From an uncultured Eubacterium sp. (lineage in GTDB: Bacteria > Bacillota > Clostridia > Lachnospirales > Lachnospiraceae): a stretch of DNA of 25,752 nt. A program made the position numbers and the translations under genes. The stretch lies in contig CAKRGX010000021.1 in assembly GCA_934338065.1 (NCBI GenBank), positions 1 through 25,752 of the forward strand. The letters are read 5' to 3'. Shown here piece after piece: positions 14,553 to 23,099 of this stretch; within the stretch, counting starts at the first letter, position 1, and each line of letters begins with the position of its first letter. The notes under the pieces are model-generated. The model made no database searches. It was not told where the DNA came from and was given only the letters and a program-made list of their open reading frames with translations.

Positions 14553-16584
14553 TAGCCTGACAGTGGGGTTTATTGGAAATCCCAATTGTGGTAAGACAAC
14601 GTTATTTAATGCTTTTACCGGCGCCAATTTAAAGGTTGCAAATTGGCCGGGGGTAACAGTTGAGAAGATGGAAGGTGTGTTTCGTTATCATGATCACAGT
14701 TACCGGCTGGTTGATCTGCCGGGGACTTATAGTCTGACATCTTATACGATGGAAGAACAGGTTGCCAGACAATATATTTTGAGTGATGAAGTAGATGTCA
14801 TTGTCGATGTGGCAGATGCTTCCTCTCTGGAGCGCAATCTGTATCTCACCTTGCAGTTACTTGAATTAGGTAAGCCGGTTGTACTGGCTCTTAATATGAT
14901 GGACATTGTTGAAAAGCGTGGGATGGAGATCGATCTGCACCGTTTACCTGAGATGCTGGGAATTCCGGTGATTCCTGTCTGTGCCAGAAAACGTACCGGG
15001 TTAGGGATTCTTATGCATGCAGTAGCGCATCATAAAGATGCTGTGTGTCCGGATAAATTGGAACATCATCATGAGAGACCGTCACATCACCGTCATAATC
15101 ATCATGTGGATCATGTTATGGTTTATAGTGATCTGCTGGAAGATAAAATTGATCTTATTTCTGAGACCTTATTAAAACAATATTCGGATATTGGTAATGT
15201 GCGGTGGTGTGCGATCAAGCTGCTGGAGCAGGATAAGGAAATCATGGAACGGTATCCGGTTGATCTCCCTGACGTGATGGACCGCAGTTATGAGTCAGAT
15301 ATTATCAACGAGAAGTATGATTTCATTCAGGAGATTGTTTCCGAAGTGCTTGTCAACAAAGATGAAAAGGCGGAGTCTACCAACCGGGCAGACCGGCTGC
15401 TTACCCATCGTTTTTTCGGAATCCCCATTTTTCTTGTTATTATGGCAGTTGTTTTTCTACTGACATTTACGGTGGGAGATTGGATTGCCGGTTATTTTGA
15501 AATGGCTGTAGGATGGCTTGGCAGAACGGTCAGTGATCTGTTTGCCGGGTGGCAGGTTAATGAGGCAGTTACTTCGCTTGTAGTAGATGGAATTATAAGC
15601 GGGGTTGGAGGTATACTTACTTTTTTACCGAATATTTTTATTTTGTTCCTTGCCCTTGCATTTCTTGAGGACAGCGGATACATGGCGCGTGTTGCTTATG
15701 TAATGGATGGTGTTATGGGACGAATCGGTCTGTCGGGAAGGGCATTTATCCCGATGATCTTAGGGTTCGGATGCTCAGTGCCAGCTATTATGGCATCACG
15801 TGCTCTGGAGGACGAAAAAGATCGAAAAAAAACAATATTAGTTACGCCTTTTATGTCGTGTAGTGCACGGCTGCCTATCTACATATTATTTTCACATATG
15901 TTCTTTGGCAAGTATGCCATGCTCGCTGCATATTCTATGTATGTGATCGGGCTGGCTGTAGCAATTTTGGTAGCTTTTGTTTTGCATATGGCAGATCGCA
16001 AGAAAGCGACAGGAATGTTGCTGATCGAGTTGCCGGAGTATAAGGCACCGAGTGCACGGACGATATGGATCTATGTGTGGGAAAAAGTTAAGGATTATCT
16101 TACAAAGGCAGGAACGGTCATTTTCCTTGCATCAATTGTTATGTGGCTTCTTTTAAATTTTGGTGTGAGTGGTTATACAACTAATATGGCAGACAGTTTT
16201 GGCGCTTATATTGGAAAATTCATTGTTCCGCTTCTTGTCCCGGCCGGGCTGGGATATTGGCAGCTGGCTGTGGCGCTGATCGCCGGAGTATCGGCGAAAG
16301 AAGTTGTTGTATCAAGCTGTGCCGTTCTCTTTGGTGTTACCAATGTGACTTCAGCGACGGGGATGGGTGCATTGCATACGGCATTGGCAGGCAGTGGCTT
16401 TGGCATGTTGAATGCATTTTGTCTGATGGTATTTTGTTTGTTATATATTCCCTGTTTTGCCACGTTAACGACAATTCGCAAGGAGAGTGGCAGTTGGAAA
16501 TTTGCTGGATTGGCAGCAGCATTTCAGCTTCTCGTGGCATGGTTAGTTGCTTTTGTTATTTATCAGATAGGAGGTCTGCTTTAA
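14545..16584 (+). CDS. feoB: Ferrous iron transporter FeoB
   Basis: A 679-residue Fe2+ transporter with an N-terminal G-protein domain. G1 is Gly-Asn-Pro-Asn-Cys-Gly-Lys-Thr-Thr (11-19), G3 Asp-Leu-Pro-Gly-Thr-Tyr-Ser (57-63) and G4 Asn-Met-Met-Asp (117-120). A helical spacer follows, then a membrane part with two Gate repeats, including the conserved Gly-Phe-Gly-Cys-Ser-Val-Pro-Ala-Ile-Met with Cys410 in the presumed iron path. Residues 174-190 contain nine histidines in 17 positions, an unusual metal-binding-looking loop right after the G domain. The start is a GTG with AAGGGGG 9 bp upstream, overlapping feoA. The stop overlaps the next kinase gene (TAATG). The overlaps imply translational coupling. 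Confidence 0.95.
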   Translation: MSDSLTVGFIGNPNCGKTTLFNAFTGANLKVANWPGVTVEKMEGVFRYHDHSYRLVDLPGTYSLTSYTMEEQVARQYILSDEVDVIVDVADASSLERNLYLTLQLLELGKPVVLALNMMDIVEKRGMEIDLHRLPEMLGIPVIPVCARKRTGLGILMHAVAHHKDAVCPDKLEHHHERPSHHRHNHHVDHVMVYSDLLEDKIDLISETLLKQYSDIGNVRWCAIKLLEQDKEIMERYPVDLPDVMDRSYESDIINEKYDFIQEIVSEVLVNKDEKAESTNRADRLLTHRFFGIPIFLVIMAVVFLLTFTVGDWIAGYFEMAVGWLGRTVSDLFAGWQVNEAVTSLVVDGIISGVGGILTFLPNIFILFLALAFLEDSGYMARVAYVMDGVMGRIGLSGRAFIPMILGFGCSVPAIMASRALEDEKDRKKTILVTPFMSCSARLPIYILFSHMFFGKYAMLAAYSMYVIGLAVAILVAFVLHMADRKKATGMLLIELPEYKAPSARTIWIYVWEKVKDYLTKAGTVIFLASIVMWLLLNFGVSGYTTNMADSFGAYIGKFIVPLLVPAGLGYWQLAVALIAGVSAKEVVVSSCAVLFGVTNVTSATGMGALHTALAGSGFGMLNAFCLMVFCLLYIPCFATLTTIRKESGSWKFAGLAAAFQLLVAWLVAFVIYQIGGLL

Positions 16585-19082
16585 TGGAAAAAGAGACGCA
16601 GCGTGCAGCACATCTTTTGATCTTGACGGTTTATTCAATTGCTACTTTTGCTATGATCGGTGAATCATTCCTGTTAGGCTGGGAGACAGGACCGATTGTT
16701 TTGTTTGTCATAGCTCTTATATTTAGCTGGGTAATCTATTTTTCCGGGAAAGTTCCCGTGACAACAAGATTGTGGCTGTATGTCACGTTTACCATGCTAT
16801 CCTTTTTCTTTTATGGAATTCATGAGACCAGTATTTTTGATCTGGCACCAGTGATCATAGTCATTATTATTTTGTATGCGGTAACAGAAAGTCAGCGCGT
16901 GATCGCATTTTCCGTGGGAACCTACTTTATGACAATAGCTTATGATTTTATTTTTGTCAGAATGATTGAACTGTCTCCTCTTGTTATATCCAGAATTTTG
17001 TTACATTTTCTGCTTGTCATTGTAGCCGCAAAGCTGGTTAGTGTTGAAATAATGAGAATCGGCGAAGATCGTAAGAAGGCAGAAAAACAAATCAAAGTGC
17101 TGGAACAGGCAAATCGCAGGACGGAAGATTTTCTTGCCAATGTATCTCACGAATTACGTACGCCGATTAATGTAGTAACCGGAATTACGAGTGTTATGCT
17201 GAAGAATGAAGAGGATAAGAAGAAGAGAAAAAATCTGACCTCCATTCAGGCTGCCGGACATCGGTTGTTCGGGCAGATTAGTGATATTCTTGATTATACA
17301 GAGATTGATACAAAAAGGATCAAGGTCAGTCAAGAAAAATATATGATCACGTCTCTTGTAAATGATATCATCATGGGGCAGTTTCTGACTGAAAAGAAAG
17401 AAAAACTGGAGTTAGTGTTCGATATTGCACCCAGCATACCATCCGTTCTTTTAGGTGATGGAAAAAAGATAAAAAAAATACTTAATCATTTGATAGAAAA
17501 TGCGTTGAAATATACACAAATAGGAGGCATTTATGTCAGGATATATGCTTTACCAAAAGAGTACGGTATCAATCTTTGTTTGCAGGTAAAGGATACCGGA
17601 GTAGGAATTTCACAAGATGAGCTGGAAAAGATCCGGATAGGCTTTTATCAATCGAATAGTGGAAGAGACCTGAGAGCAGGAGGGCTTGGACTGGGCTTGT
17701 CGATCGTGTCCGGTCTGGTTTCTGCTATGGAAGGATTTATACAGGTAGAAAGTACACTGGGGCAGGGAACAGCGATTTCCATCAGTATTCCGCAGAAAAT
17801 ATCAGATGAAACACCAAGCATGATGGTGAAAAATCCGGGAGCCTTTAGTCTGGCGTGTTATTCAAGGATGGAGAAATATAAAGTTCCGGCAGTTAGAGAG
17901 TATTATAATGAGATGATTGCCCATCTTGTAGAAGGAGTCAACATTCCGCTGCATTGGTCGGATGATATTAGCGGGTTAGAACGATTGCTGGATACGTACG
18001 AGTTGACCCATTTGTTTGTGGGAAAAGAAGAATACGAAGAGAATCCATCGGTATTCGCCAAGATTGATCCACGAATAAAGGTTATTATTATAGTAGATGA
18101 ACACTTTACAGAATCAAAAGATTGTCCAGCAATATTTCTCAAAAAGCCATTTTATAGTCTGCCTATTGTCACCATATTAAATGCAGGAGAGGCGGAACAA
18201 GACAGCAGTGCAAAGAAGAGGGCGAAGATCTGCCCAGGGATCCGTGTTCTTGTTGTTGATGATGAACCGATGAACCTGATGGTAGCAGAGGGAATATTCA
18301 AAGAATTTCAAATGAATGTGACTACGGCGGAAAGTGGTAGGAAAGCAATTAATCTTTGCCGGAAAAATGATTACGATCTGATTTTTTTGGATCACATGAT
18401 GCCAGAGATGGATGGGATAGAGACACTTCGACAGATTCGTCAGGTTGGCGAAGAGACAGACAGAGAGTTTACTATAATTGCATTTACAGCAAATGCTGTT
18501 AGTGGTGCAAGAGAAATGTTTTTGCAGAAGGGATTCGATGAATTTGTAGCGAAACCGGTTGAATCGTTGGAGATTGAACGTGTTCTGAGAAAAGTTTTAC
18601 CGAAAGCAGCGATTGTGTATGCTGATAAAACACAGCAGCCAGAACCGGAGGAACTTGTAGTTCAGGAAAGCTCTGAGAATGGCGAAGACAGTGACCCAGG
18701 CGCTGTTGGGGATACAGCAGAGGACAAAATGAGCCGGCTAGAGAGAAAAGGAATTCAAGTACAAACCGGGATTGACTATAGTGGTGGTGATGAAGAATTT
18801 TATATTGAACTGCTTACCAGATTTGCAGAGGATGCTAAAATAAAGGAAGACAAAATGGGCGATTTTCTAAAACAGGGAGATATAGCAAATTATGAAATTC
18901 TTGTACATTCGCTAAAGAGTTCCGCGAAGATGATAGGCGCAGAAGAATTGTCGGAACATGCGAAGCAGGCAGAAGAAGCTGCTAAAAATAGGGATAACGA
19001 ATATCTGCAAGAACATCATGGAGAATTGATGGCTGAGTATGGTGAGACGGTAAGTCATATAGTCGAAGTAGTTGGAGTATAA
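16584..19082 (+). CDS. Hybrid histidine kinase with receiver and Hpt domains
   Basis: An 832-residue membrane phosphorelay protein. About six membrane helices (10-150) with tiny loops form the sensor. A coiled coil leads to the H-box Val-Ser-His-Glu-Leu-Arg-Thr-Pro (His189). The ATPase domain has Asn-His-Leu-Ile-Glu-Asn-Ala (301-307), Asp-Thr-Gly-Val-Gly and Gly-Leu-Gly-Leu-Gly-Leu-Ser. Residues 420-535 look like a receiver fold without a phosphorylation Asp. A true receiver follows (553-672: Asp559/Asp560, phosphoacceptor Asp603, Lys657). An Hpt domain (about 730-828) has His775 in Val-His-Ser-Leu-Lys-Ser-Ser-Ala-Lys. All relay stations are thus in one chain. The ATG at 16584 overlaps the feoB stop, with AGGAGG at 16569-16574; a longer frame back to 16257 lies inside feoB. 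The final response regulator is not in view. Confidence 0.92.
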   Translation: MEKETQRAAHLLILTVYSIATFAMIGESFLLGWETGPIVLFVIALIFSWVIYFSGKVPVTTRLWLYVTFTMLSFFFYGIHETSIFDLAPVIIVIIILYAVTESQRVIAFSVGTYFMTIAYDFIFVRMIELSPLVISRILLHFLLVIVAAKLVSVEIMRIGEDRKKAEKQIKVLEQANRRTEDFLANVSHELRTPINVVTGITSVMLKNEEDKKKRKNLTSIQAAGHRLFGQISDILDYTEIDTKRIKVSQEKYMITSLVNDIIMGQFLTEKKEKLELVFDIAPSIPSVLLGDGKKIKKILNHLIENALKYTQIGGIYVRIYALPKEYGINLCLQVKDTGVGISQDELEKIRIGFYQSNSGRDLRAGGLGLGLSIVSGLVSAMEGFIQVESTLGQGTAISISIPQKISDETPSMMVKNPGAFSLACYSRMEKYKVPAVREYYNEMIAHLVEGVNIPLHWSDDISGLERLLDTYELTHLFVGKEEYEENPSVFAKIDPRIKVIIIVDEHFTESKDCPAIFLKKPFYSLPIVTILNAGEAEQDSSAKKRAKICPGIRVLVVDDEPMNLMVAEGIFKEFQMNVTTAESGRKAINLCRKNDYDLIFLDHMMPEMDGIETLRQIRQVGEETDREFTIIAFTANAVSGAREMFLQKGFDEFVAKPVESLEIERVLRKVLPKAAIVYADKTQQPEPEELVVQESSENGEDSDPGAVGDTAEDKMSRLERKGIQVQTGIDYSGGDEEFYIELLTRFAEDAKIKEDKMGDFLKQGDIANYEILVHSLKSSAKMIGAEELSEHAKQAEEAAKNRDNEYLQEHHGELMAEYGETVSHIVEVVGV

Positions 19083-19117
19083 AAATCAGGTTTTGTAATT
19101 GGAAGAGGAGGACTGTT

Positions 19118-21796
19118 ATGATAAATGGCAGGAAAGTTTTTCAAGCGGTAATGGATAGTAACCGTACACGTCAGGAGCGCATATACCGTTTACTGATAAT
19201 ATTCGGGTTGTTTGCGCTGGCTATTGGTGCGGTATCCGGGATTATTTCCGGGCAGAGTGTTTATAGTGCGATTATACCGGTTTTTGCTTTTGTACTTGTT
19301 CTGGGAATTGCTTATTTTACCATTAAGTACAATAAGATACAGATAGGTGCTATTCTTATAGCGGTATTTTCCAGTGTATTGTTTTTACCATTTAACTTTA
19401 TGCTTAGTGGTGGGATTTATGGTGGTGGGTCCATATGGTTTATTTTTGAAGCGGTCTTTATTTGTCTTGTTGTTGAAAATACAGCAAAGTATGTTTTGTT
19501 GGCTTGTGGCTTTGTAATTGGCACTGTTTGCTACCTTACGGCCTACTTTTATCCACAATGGATCTTTGTTCCTCCTGTTAAAGCTATTTATGTGGATTCT
19601 TTTAGTAATCTGGTTATTGTTGCAAGTGTTACCTGCGGTATGATCCTATTTCAGAATTCAATTTTCCGTTCAGAAAATGAAACAACTAAAAAGCAAAAAA
19701 AAGAGATTGAAGAACTGAATCAGATGCAGAATCGTTTTTTCTCAAACATGAGCCATGAGATCCGGACACCAATCAACACAATTATAGGTCTGAATGAAAT
19801 GATCTTGCGTGAAGATGTCTCTGACGAAGTGGCAGACGATGCAAAAAGTATTCAGGGGGCAAGTAAAATGCTGCTGGCACTTATTAATGACATACTCGAT
19901 ATGTCAAAGATTGAGTCAGGGCGGATGGATATTGTGCCAGTGACGTATCGTATAGGGGATATGCTGTCTGACATTGTGAATATGATTTGGGTGCGTGCGC
20001 AGAAAAAGAATCTGGAATTTCATATTGATGTAGATCCGGCTATGCCACAACAGCTATATGGTGATGAGGTTCGTATTAAACAGATATTAATAAATGTGCT
20101 GAACAACGCTGTTAAATACACATCAGAAGGTTCCGTTACGTTATCAATTCATTGTCAGAAGAAGGAAAAAGGGCATGCCATAATCAGCTTTTCGGTAACT
20201 GATACCGGGATGGGAATCAAGAAAGAGAGTATACCACATTTGTTTAGTGCTTTTAAACGGGTTGACGAACAGAAAAACCGTTATATTGAAGGAACAGGAT
20301 TGGGACTTTCCATCGTGAAACAGCTGGTGGAACTGCTGGATGGAGAGATTGCAGTCAATAGTGTTTATACAAAAGGTTCTACCTTTGTGATAACACTGCC
20401 TCAGGGAATTGCCAGTGAGGATGAGCTGGGAGAATTAAATTTGGAAACAAGATACGCTCTGAATGAAAGAAAACACTATAAACAAAGTTTTGAGGCGCCT
20501 AAGGCGCATGTTTTGATCGTGGATGATAACGAGACTAACCTTATGGTCGCAGAAAAACTGTTACGTGACACTAAGGTAGGGGTCGATCTCACGTCAACGG
20601 GACAGGATTGTTTAGTAAAAACACTTCAGCAAAGATATGATGTGATTCTCATGGATCACCTGATGCCGGGGATGGATGGTATTGAATGTCTGCATGCAAT
20701 CCGCAAGCAGGTGGGAGGACTGAATCAGAATACGCCGGTTGTGGCACTTACAGCCAATGCAGGAGGAGAAAATCAGTCATTGTATCGAAGAGAGGGCTTT
20801 GATGGTTATTTGTTGAAACCGGTAACAGGTATACAACTAGAAACTGAGTTATTGCGTCATTTGCCGAGAGAATTGGTAAGCAAGGTGGCAGTCGATAGTA
20901 AGATGAATGACATTGTGCCATCAATTCAGAAACATAAGGACAAAAAGATGATTCTGATTTCAACAGATAGCGTTTGTGATTTGCCAAAACAACTTGTGGA
21001 TAATAAGCAGATAGCTATTATGCCATACCATGTTATGACAAAAGGAGGCGTATTCCTTGATGGAGTAGAAACAGAGACAGAAGGTGTCCTTTCATATATA
21101 AAAGAAACAGGAAATTCCGTTCGCTCACAAGAACCCAAAGTAGAAGATTATGAAGATTTTTTTGCGGAGCAGCTTACCAGGGCGCATAGCATCATTCATA
21201 TTTCAATGGCAGAACATGTCAGCTGTGGTTATCAGAATGCGAAAGAAGCGTCGAAAACATTTGATAATGTTTTTGTTATAAATTCAGGACATTTATCTAG
21301 TGGAATGGGAATGATGGTGCTGAAAGCAGCAGAATGTGCGGCAGAGGGAATGAGTGCAGAAAATATCATAAAAGAAATAGAACAGATGAAGAAGCGTGTT
21401 AAGACTAGTTTTATCGTAAACAGCACGGAGTATCTGGCACGGGTTGGACGAATATCCGACAAGGCAGATTCCCTGTGTCGGGCGCTTATGATCCATCCGG
21501 TTATTGTACTAAAAAATAGTTTTATGAAGGTTTGTTCTGTCCGTATTGGAAAAACAAAATATGCAAGACAGAAGTATATTGCGTCGACATTGAATTCCGG
21601 TATGATGCGCAAGGCTGATCATAAGATTTTGTTTATAACTTACGCCGGGTTGTCTAATGCTGAACTTAAGGAAATAGAAGAGCAGGTTAGAAGTAAAGCT
21701 GAATTTGACACTATTATTTGCCAGAAAGCTTCTCCTGCAATTTCTGCCAATTGTGGTCCGGGATCGTTTGGACTGCTTTTTGCACTGAAAGAGTAA
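19118..21796 (+). CDS. Hybrid histidine kinase fused to a DegV domain
   Basis: An 892-residue membrane protein with an unusual fusion. Residues 22-182 hold about six membrane helices. A coiled coil leads to the H-box Met-Ser-His-Glu-Ile-Arg-Thr-Pro (His213). The ATPase domain has Asn-Val-Leu-Asn-Asn-Ala-Val-Lys-Tyr, Asp-Thr-Gly-Met-Gly-Ile and Gly-Thr-Gly-Leu-Gly-Leu-Ser. The receiver (462-585) has Asp469/Asp470, phosphoacceptor Asp513 and Lys567. Residues 611-892 match a complete DegV/FakB-type fatty-acid-binding domain: Ser-Thr-Asp-Ser-Val-Cys-Asp-Leu-Pro, Tyr-Gln-Asn-Ala, Val-Gly-Arg-Ile-Ser and Cys-Gly-Pro-Gly-Ser-Phe-Gly. Free DegV proteins are about 280 residues, so the domain is whole. 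Some expected pocket residues differ (Arg669, Asn878). There is no Hpt domain; the kinase upstream has one. GAGGAGG precedes the ATG. Confidence 0.9.
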   Translation: MINGRKVFQAVMDSNRTRQERIYRLLIIFGLFALAIGAVSGIISGQSVYSAIIPVFAFVLVLGIAYFTIKYNKIQIGAILIAVFSSVLFLPFNFMLSGGIYGGGSIWFIFEAVFICLVVENTAKYVLLACGFVIGTVCYLTAYFYPQWIFVPPVKAIYVDSFSNLVIVASVTCGMILFQNSIFRSENETTKKQKKEIEELNQMQNRFFSNMSHEIRTPINTIIGLNEMILREDVSDEVADDAKSIQGASKMLLALINDILDMSKIESGRMDIVPVTYRIGDMLSDIVNMIWVRAQKKNLEFHIDVDPAMPQQLYGDEVRIKQILINVLNNAVKYTSEGSVTLSIHCQKKEKGHAIISFSVTDTGMGIKKESIPHLFSAFKRVDEQKNRYIEGTGLGLSIVKQLVELLDGEIAVNSVYTKGSTFVITLPQGIASEDELGELNLETRYALNERKHYKQSFEAPKAHVLIVDDNETNLMVAEKLLRDTKVGVDLTSTGQDCLVKTLQQRYDVILMDHLMPGMDGIECLHAIRKQVGGLNQNTPVVALTANAGGENQSLYRREGFDGYLLKPVTGIQLETELLRHLPRELVSKVAVDSKMNDIVPSIQKHKDKKMILISTDSVCDLPKQLVDNKQIAIMPYHVMTKGGVFLDGVETETEGVLSYIKETGNSVRSQEPKVEDYEDFFAEQLTRAHSIIHISMAEHVSCGYQNAKEASKTFDNVFVINSGHLSSGMGMMVLKAAECAAEGMSAENIIKEIEQMKKRVKTSFIVNSTEYLARVGRISDKADSLCRALMIHPVIVLKNSFMKVCSVRIGKTKYARQKYIASTLNSGMMRKADHKILFITYAGLSNAELKEIEEQVRSKAEFDTIICQKASPAISANCGPGSFGLLFALKE

Positions 21797-21842
21797 TCTG
21801 GCCGGATAAAGATAGTAAATGCAGAAAGGGGCTGAAAAGGTG

Positions 21843-22190
21843 TTATATTGCCTGATTAAAATATCTTCGCAAAAAGAGTGGAACGGTTATCGGTTCAACC
21901 CTGCGGCAATAATCGGTATAATTTTTGGAGAGCAGGACATTTTTTGTTTCGGCGCACCGATTAAAAACAGATAAGTCGTAAAAATGTGGGGTGTCTTCAA
22001 TTCTGATTTGTGGGTGGTGTTGTTCCAGGTCATTTCTTAAAAGATCATTGACACCAGAATCCCCCTTTTTGACCATCATAAGTGTTTCTCCATATAAATC
22101 TTCGATATTAATGCATTTTTTCACAGCAAGGCGATGTCCTCTGGAAACGGCAATCATCTTCCGGTATCTGCCAAGGGGGAGCATTTGACA
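21843..22190 (-). pseudogene. LysR-family regulator, effector-domain fragment
   Basis: Minus-strand residues from about 22187 down to 21846 match the C-terminal half of a LysR-type regulator's substrate-binding domain: Pro-Leu-Gly-Arg-Tyr, Ile-Ala-Val-Ser-Arg-Gly-His-Arg-Leu-Ala, Ile-Glu-Asp-Leu-Tyr-Gly-Glu-Thr-Leu-Met, and Thr-Pro-His-Phe-Tyr-Asp-Leu-Ser-Val-Phe-Asn-Arg-Cys. The DNA-binding half is absent. The fragment is joined directly to an IS3 transposase fragment; the open frame continues to 22274, but those bases encode transposase in another frame. The family pattern also fades after Ile-Thr-Val-Pro near 21870, so the 3' end is probably damaged too. Confidence 0.75.
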
Positions 22191-22204
22191 GAGGTTGAGC
22201 CATG

Positions 22205-22737
22205 CCTTGCAGAAATGTTCCAGGCGATGACTTTGCGTGAAAATAAATCCATTACAATACAGAGGTAATACCATTTACTAGCGACTCTGATATATGTGAA
22301 ATCACTGACCCAGACGATGTTTGGAGATTTTTGGTTAAACTCTTGATGCAGATGATTGGTACATTTGTCATTATCTTTATGGCGGTAATTACGGAAAGAT
22401 TTTTCCGTGGACATGCGTGGTAGCTGAAGAGTTCTCATCTGGCGGTACACTCGTCCGACACTGATGTTTATGCTATAATCACGCTGAAGAACATAGGTGA
22501 TTTTATAAGCACCAAGACGCTTGTTGTAATCGGCGTAAATCTGAAGAATCATCTTAGCAATGTGTTGATTTTCTTTGGTGCGGTCAGCTGGTTCTGAATT
22601 ATAATGTTAGTAATAAGTGCTTCTGTTGACACCTAAGACTTTACAAAGAATTTTGATGTCATGTTGGAAGCGCAGCTTATGAACAGCTTCTAATCGTTGT
22701 TTGAGTGTGGCGTGAAGATGGCAATCGCTTTTTTTAA
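22205..22737 (-). pseudogene. IS3-family transposase (orfB) remnant with in-frame stop
   Basis: Read on the minus strand from about 22737, the frame encodes the helix-turn-helix part of an IS3/IS150-type OrfB (Leu-Gly-Val-Asn-Arg-Ser-Thr-Tyr-Tyr). It then hits a TAA at 22607-22609 and continues in frame with Arg-Leu-Gly-Ala-Tyr-Lys-Ile and the integrase core Trp-Val-Ser-Asp-Phe-Thr-Tyr-Ile, whose Asp is the first of the DDE triad. It breaks off after Val-Ile-Ala-Trp-Asn-Ile-Ser near 22211, losing the other two catalytic residues. The run of seven A at 22729-22735 (minus strand), followed by GCG, is where IS3 elements usually make their -1 frameshift between orfA and orfB; orfA itself is not recognisable. 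Inactive. Confidence 0.8.
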
Positions 22738-22776
22738 TATAGATCCAAGATAGAGAATGTTGTAAAAGGGGGGCAA

Positions 22777-22962
22777 CCTGTGTATTTAATAAAAAACGGG
22801 CATGGTTCTATGGTTGTTATGAGTATGGAAAAATATGCACAGATTACAGATGATGTTGAAATTATACTGGACGAAGCAGACCGAGCAGCAAAGGAGACAG
22901 ATGTTAGATGTACTCATGAAGAAGTTTTTTCCAGAGTAAGGAGGAATATAGGTGGAAGATAG
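22777..22962 (+). pseudogene. Phd/YefM-type antitoxin lacking its N-terminus
   Basis: The frame from Pro-Val-Tyr-Leu-Ile-Lys-Asn-Gly-His-Gly to the stop at 22960-22962 (61 residues) matches the middle and C-terminus of Phd/YefM antitoxins: Met-Val-Val-Met-Ser-Met-Glu-Lys-Tyr, then the toxin-binding helix ending Thr-His-Glu-Glu-Val-Phe-Ser-Arg-Val-Arg-Arg. The first ~25 residues, which carry the DNA-binding part, are missing and replaced by IS3-related sequence. A GTG at 22780 could start a 60-residue peptide but has no convincing ribosome site. It overlaps the toxin remnant as in intact modules. Confidence 0.75.
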
Positions 22963-23083
22963 ATGCACCCTTAGATATTTACCTCTTTTTGAGGAAGAAT
23001 TAACGGATATTGTAAATCATAACAAATATAAACTGAAAAAGCCAAGTGCTGCTGATAATCTGGTGAAGAAAAATTGTACCTAA
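22952..23083 (+). pseudogene. RelE/ParE-family toxin, truncated
   Basis: A GTG start at 22952, 7 bp after AAGGAGG and overlapping the antitoxin stop, opens a 43-residue frame. It begins like RelE/ParE toxins of YefM modules (Leu-Arg-Tyr-Leu-Pro-Leu-Phe-Glu-Glu-Glu-Leu-Thr-Asp-Ile-Val) and continues to Lys-Pro-Ser-Ala-Ala-Asp-Asn-Leu-Val. It stops at 23081-23083, less than half of the usual ~95-105 residues. The catalytic C-terminal strands are absent, so the toxin is dead. Confidence 0.7.
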
Positions 23084-23099
23084 CAAGAAGGAGTTAAAT

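Noticed and set aside
16257..16583. A longer first hybrid kinase starting inside feoB
   Set aside because: The extension is feoB read in another frame. The ATG at 16584 overlaps the feoB stop and has its own AGGAGG.
21843..22274. One continuous 143-residue minus-strand protein
   Set aside because: Residues 1-30 are IS3 transposase read out of frame; only the rest is LysR-like. It is a chimera of two fragments, not a gene.
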